In this document: positions 6,553-7,133 of the stretch, piece after piece
How positions within the stretch are numbered: the first letter of the stretch is position 1
How the letters are laid out: each line of letters opens with the position of its first letter
Assembly (NCBI GenBank): GCA_018667995.1
Contig: JABIQT010001117.1
Location: 1 to 7,133, forward strand
Length of the DNA stretch: 7,133 nucleotides
Direction of reading: 5' to 3'
DNA from: Candidatus Latescibacterota bacterium
Lineage (GTDB): Bacteria; JAAXHH01; JABIQT01
Notes under the pieces: generated by a model
The model's input: only the letters and a program-made list of their open reading frames with translations
Told to the model about the DNA's origin: nothing
Databases searched by the model: none
Program-made: the position numbers and the translations under genes

Positions 6553-6763
6553 CGTCTGGATAGGTTGCGGGCATCGGGGCCTGATCTGAAATAGGATTTT
6601 CAGCAAGGTATTCGCCGACCCTACTTGAAACCGACCGGAACCTGTTACGCATCCGGAGAATCGGGAAGCGGATGGGAAGGGAGGCATGCGCCCTGACGTT
6701 ACACGCTGGACTCAGCTGTACTGCAAACCGCTAGGTTGCGAGGAGCTCGCGCTGCACCGATGA
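6553..6763. other. Gap between converging genes
   Basis: The amidohydrolase operon and the right-edge gene converge here. Small inverted repeats are visible: CTGAAA/TTTCAG (6586-6603), CATCCG/CGGATG (6650-6674) and GCGAG/CTCGC (6738-6750). None is followed by a T-run in either direction, so no intrinsic terminator can be called. No coding frame is convincing. Confidence 0.4.
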
Positions 6764-7133
6764 CTATGGTGTTTCGGTATCTGCCGATATGATATCCTGC
6801 CGGATACGGTGCAATCCGGTCTTGGTTGCCACCCAGTAAAAGTCTTGGTCGGAGTCCCACGATTGTATATCTGAGCTTTTCAGGGCATTCTCGATCGCGA
6901 TGGTGGTCGGAGCCTCACGTAAGACATCGAAACCTGAATCCGTCGTCAGGTGAACGCGGCGCCCGCTGCTGGTATCGATGGTTATTCTTATATCGCCATT
7001 CTTCTGGGCATATATCTGAGCAGAAACAGCACCACCCGCCTCGACCGGGAGCGGGATATAATTCACAAACATCAGCCTCTCAGACTCTACGCTAAAGCGA
7101 GCAATCCCGGTAGCTGACAGGATCAAAAGGTGC
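6764..7133 (-). CDS. C-terminal tail of a propeller-repeat protein (Reg_prop-like), runs off right edge
   Basis: The minus-strand frame is open from the window edge to TAG 6766-6764, giving 122 residues. A TTG at 7126 is only an internal possibility: the frame continues upstream of it and no start is visible, so the gene begins outside the window. Three segments share the blade motif of two-component-regulator-type propellers (hydrophobic strand, T or S, small residue, G, hydrophobic residue, strand): LLILSATGIARFS at visible residues 2-14, VHLTTDSGFDVLR at 60-72 and YWVATKTGLHRIR at 99-111. These repeats fold as beta-propeller blades and usually sense ligands outside the cytoplasm. The chain stops 11 residues after the last motif, so there is no Y_Y_Y domain or histidine kinase at this end, unlike hybrid sensors. 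It may be a stand-alone propeller or one with its other domains at the N-terminus. It converges on the amidohydrolase operon and is probably not part of it. Confidence 0.65.
   Translation of the reverse strand, partial: HLLILSATGIARFSVESERLMFVNYIPLPVEAGGAVSAQIYAQKNGDIRITIDTSSGRRVHLTTDSGFDVLREAPTTIAIENALKSSDIQSWDSDQDFYWVATKTGLHRIRQDIISADTETP

Noticed and set aside
6586-6603. CTGAAA/TTTCAG hairpin 34 bases after the amidohydrolase stop
   Set aside because: The 6-base stem has only two GC pairs and no T-run follows, so it does not qualify as an intrinsic terminator.
1-7133. CRISPR arrays, tRNA or rRNA genes, insertion sequences, attachment sites
   Set aside because: No regularly spaced repeats, cloverleaf-like or rRNA-like segments, transposase frames or terminal inverted repeats were seen on either strand.

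Overview
The window looks like chromosomal DNA from an uncultured bacterium with a two-membrane or secretion-competent envelope and roughly balanced base composition. Coding density is loose. At least two genes start at TTG or GTG behind strong Shine-Dalgarno sequences. The gene mix (a mandelate-racemase-type enolase, a deacetylase-type amidohydrolase, an OppA-like binding protein, a glycosidase-like TIM barrel and a propeller-repeat protein) recalls Poribacteria or Latescibacterota-type genomes. That placement is an impression from content only; no taxonomic marker is present.

Layout. Positions 1-377 (minus) hold the first 125 codons of an unrecognised membrane protein that runs off the left edge. 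Positions 378-809 are gene-free, with an AT-rich patch and a weak minus-strand promoter candidate. Positions 810-4089 (minus) are a two-gene operon: an exported oligopeptide-type ABC substrate-binding protein (4089-2413), then, 19 bases later, a cytosolic glycoside-hydrolase-like TIM-barrel protein (2393-810). Positions 4090-4308 are a divergent control region with one plausible sigma-70-type promoter facing each way and a short dyad next to the leftward -10 box. Positions 4309-6552 (plus) are a second two-gene operon: a mandelate racemase/muconate lactonizing enzyme family protein, then an EF_0837-like amidohydrolase, with near-abutting reading frames. Positions 6553-6763 separate converging genes. 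Positions 6764-7133 (minus) are the tail of a propeller-repeat protein that runs off the right edge.

How it may work together (inference). The two divergent operons share one control region and look like a small uptake-and-catabolism locus. The binding protein would capture a peptide-like or conjugated small ligand outside the cytoplasmic membrane. The TIM-barrel protein, the enolase-superfamily enzyme and the amidohydrolase would process it inside. No permease, ATPase or regulator is visible, so these must lie elsewhere. The substrate cannot be read from the sequence.

The most notable points are: an amidohydrolase that keeps HxH and the final Asp but appears to lack the bridging Lys and two metal-binding His; an enolase-superfamily enzyme whose eight catalytic positions all sit exactly two residues from mandelate racemase numbering; start codons that move away from the longest open frame once ribosome binding sites are considered; and an unrecognised membrane protein with a glycine-zipper segment at the left edge.
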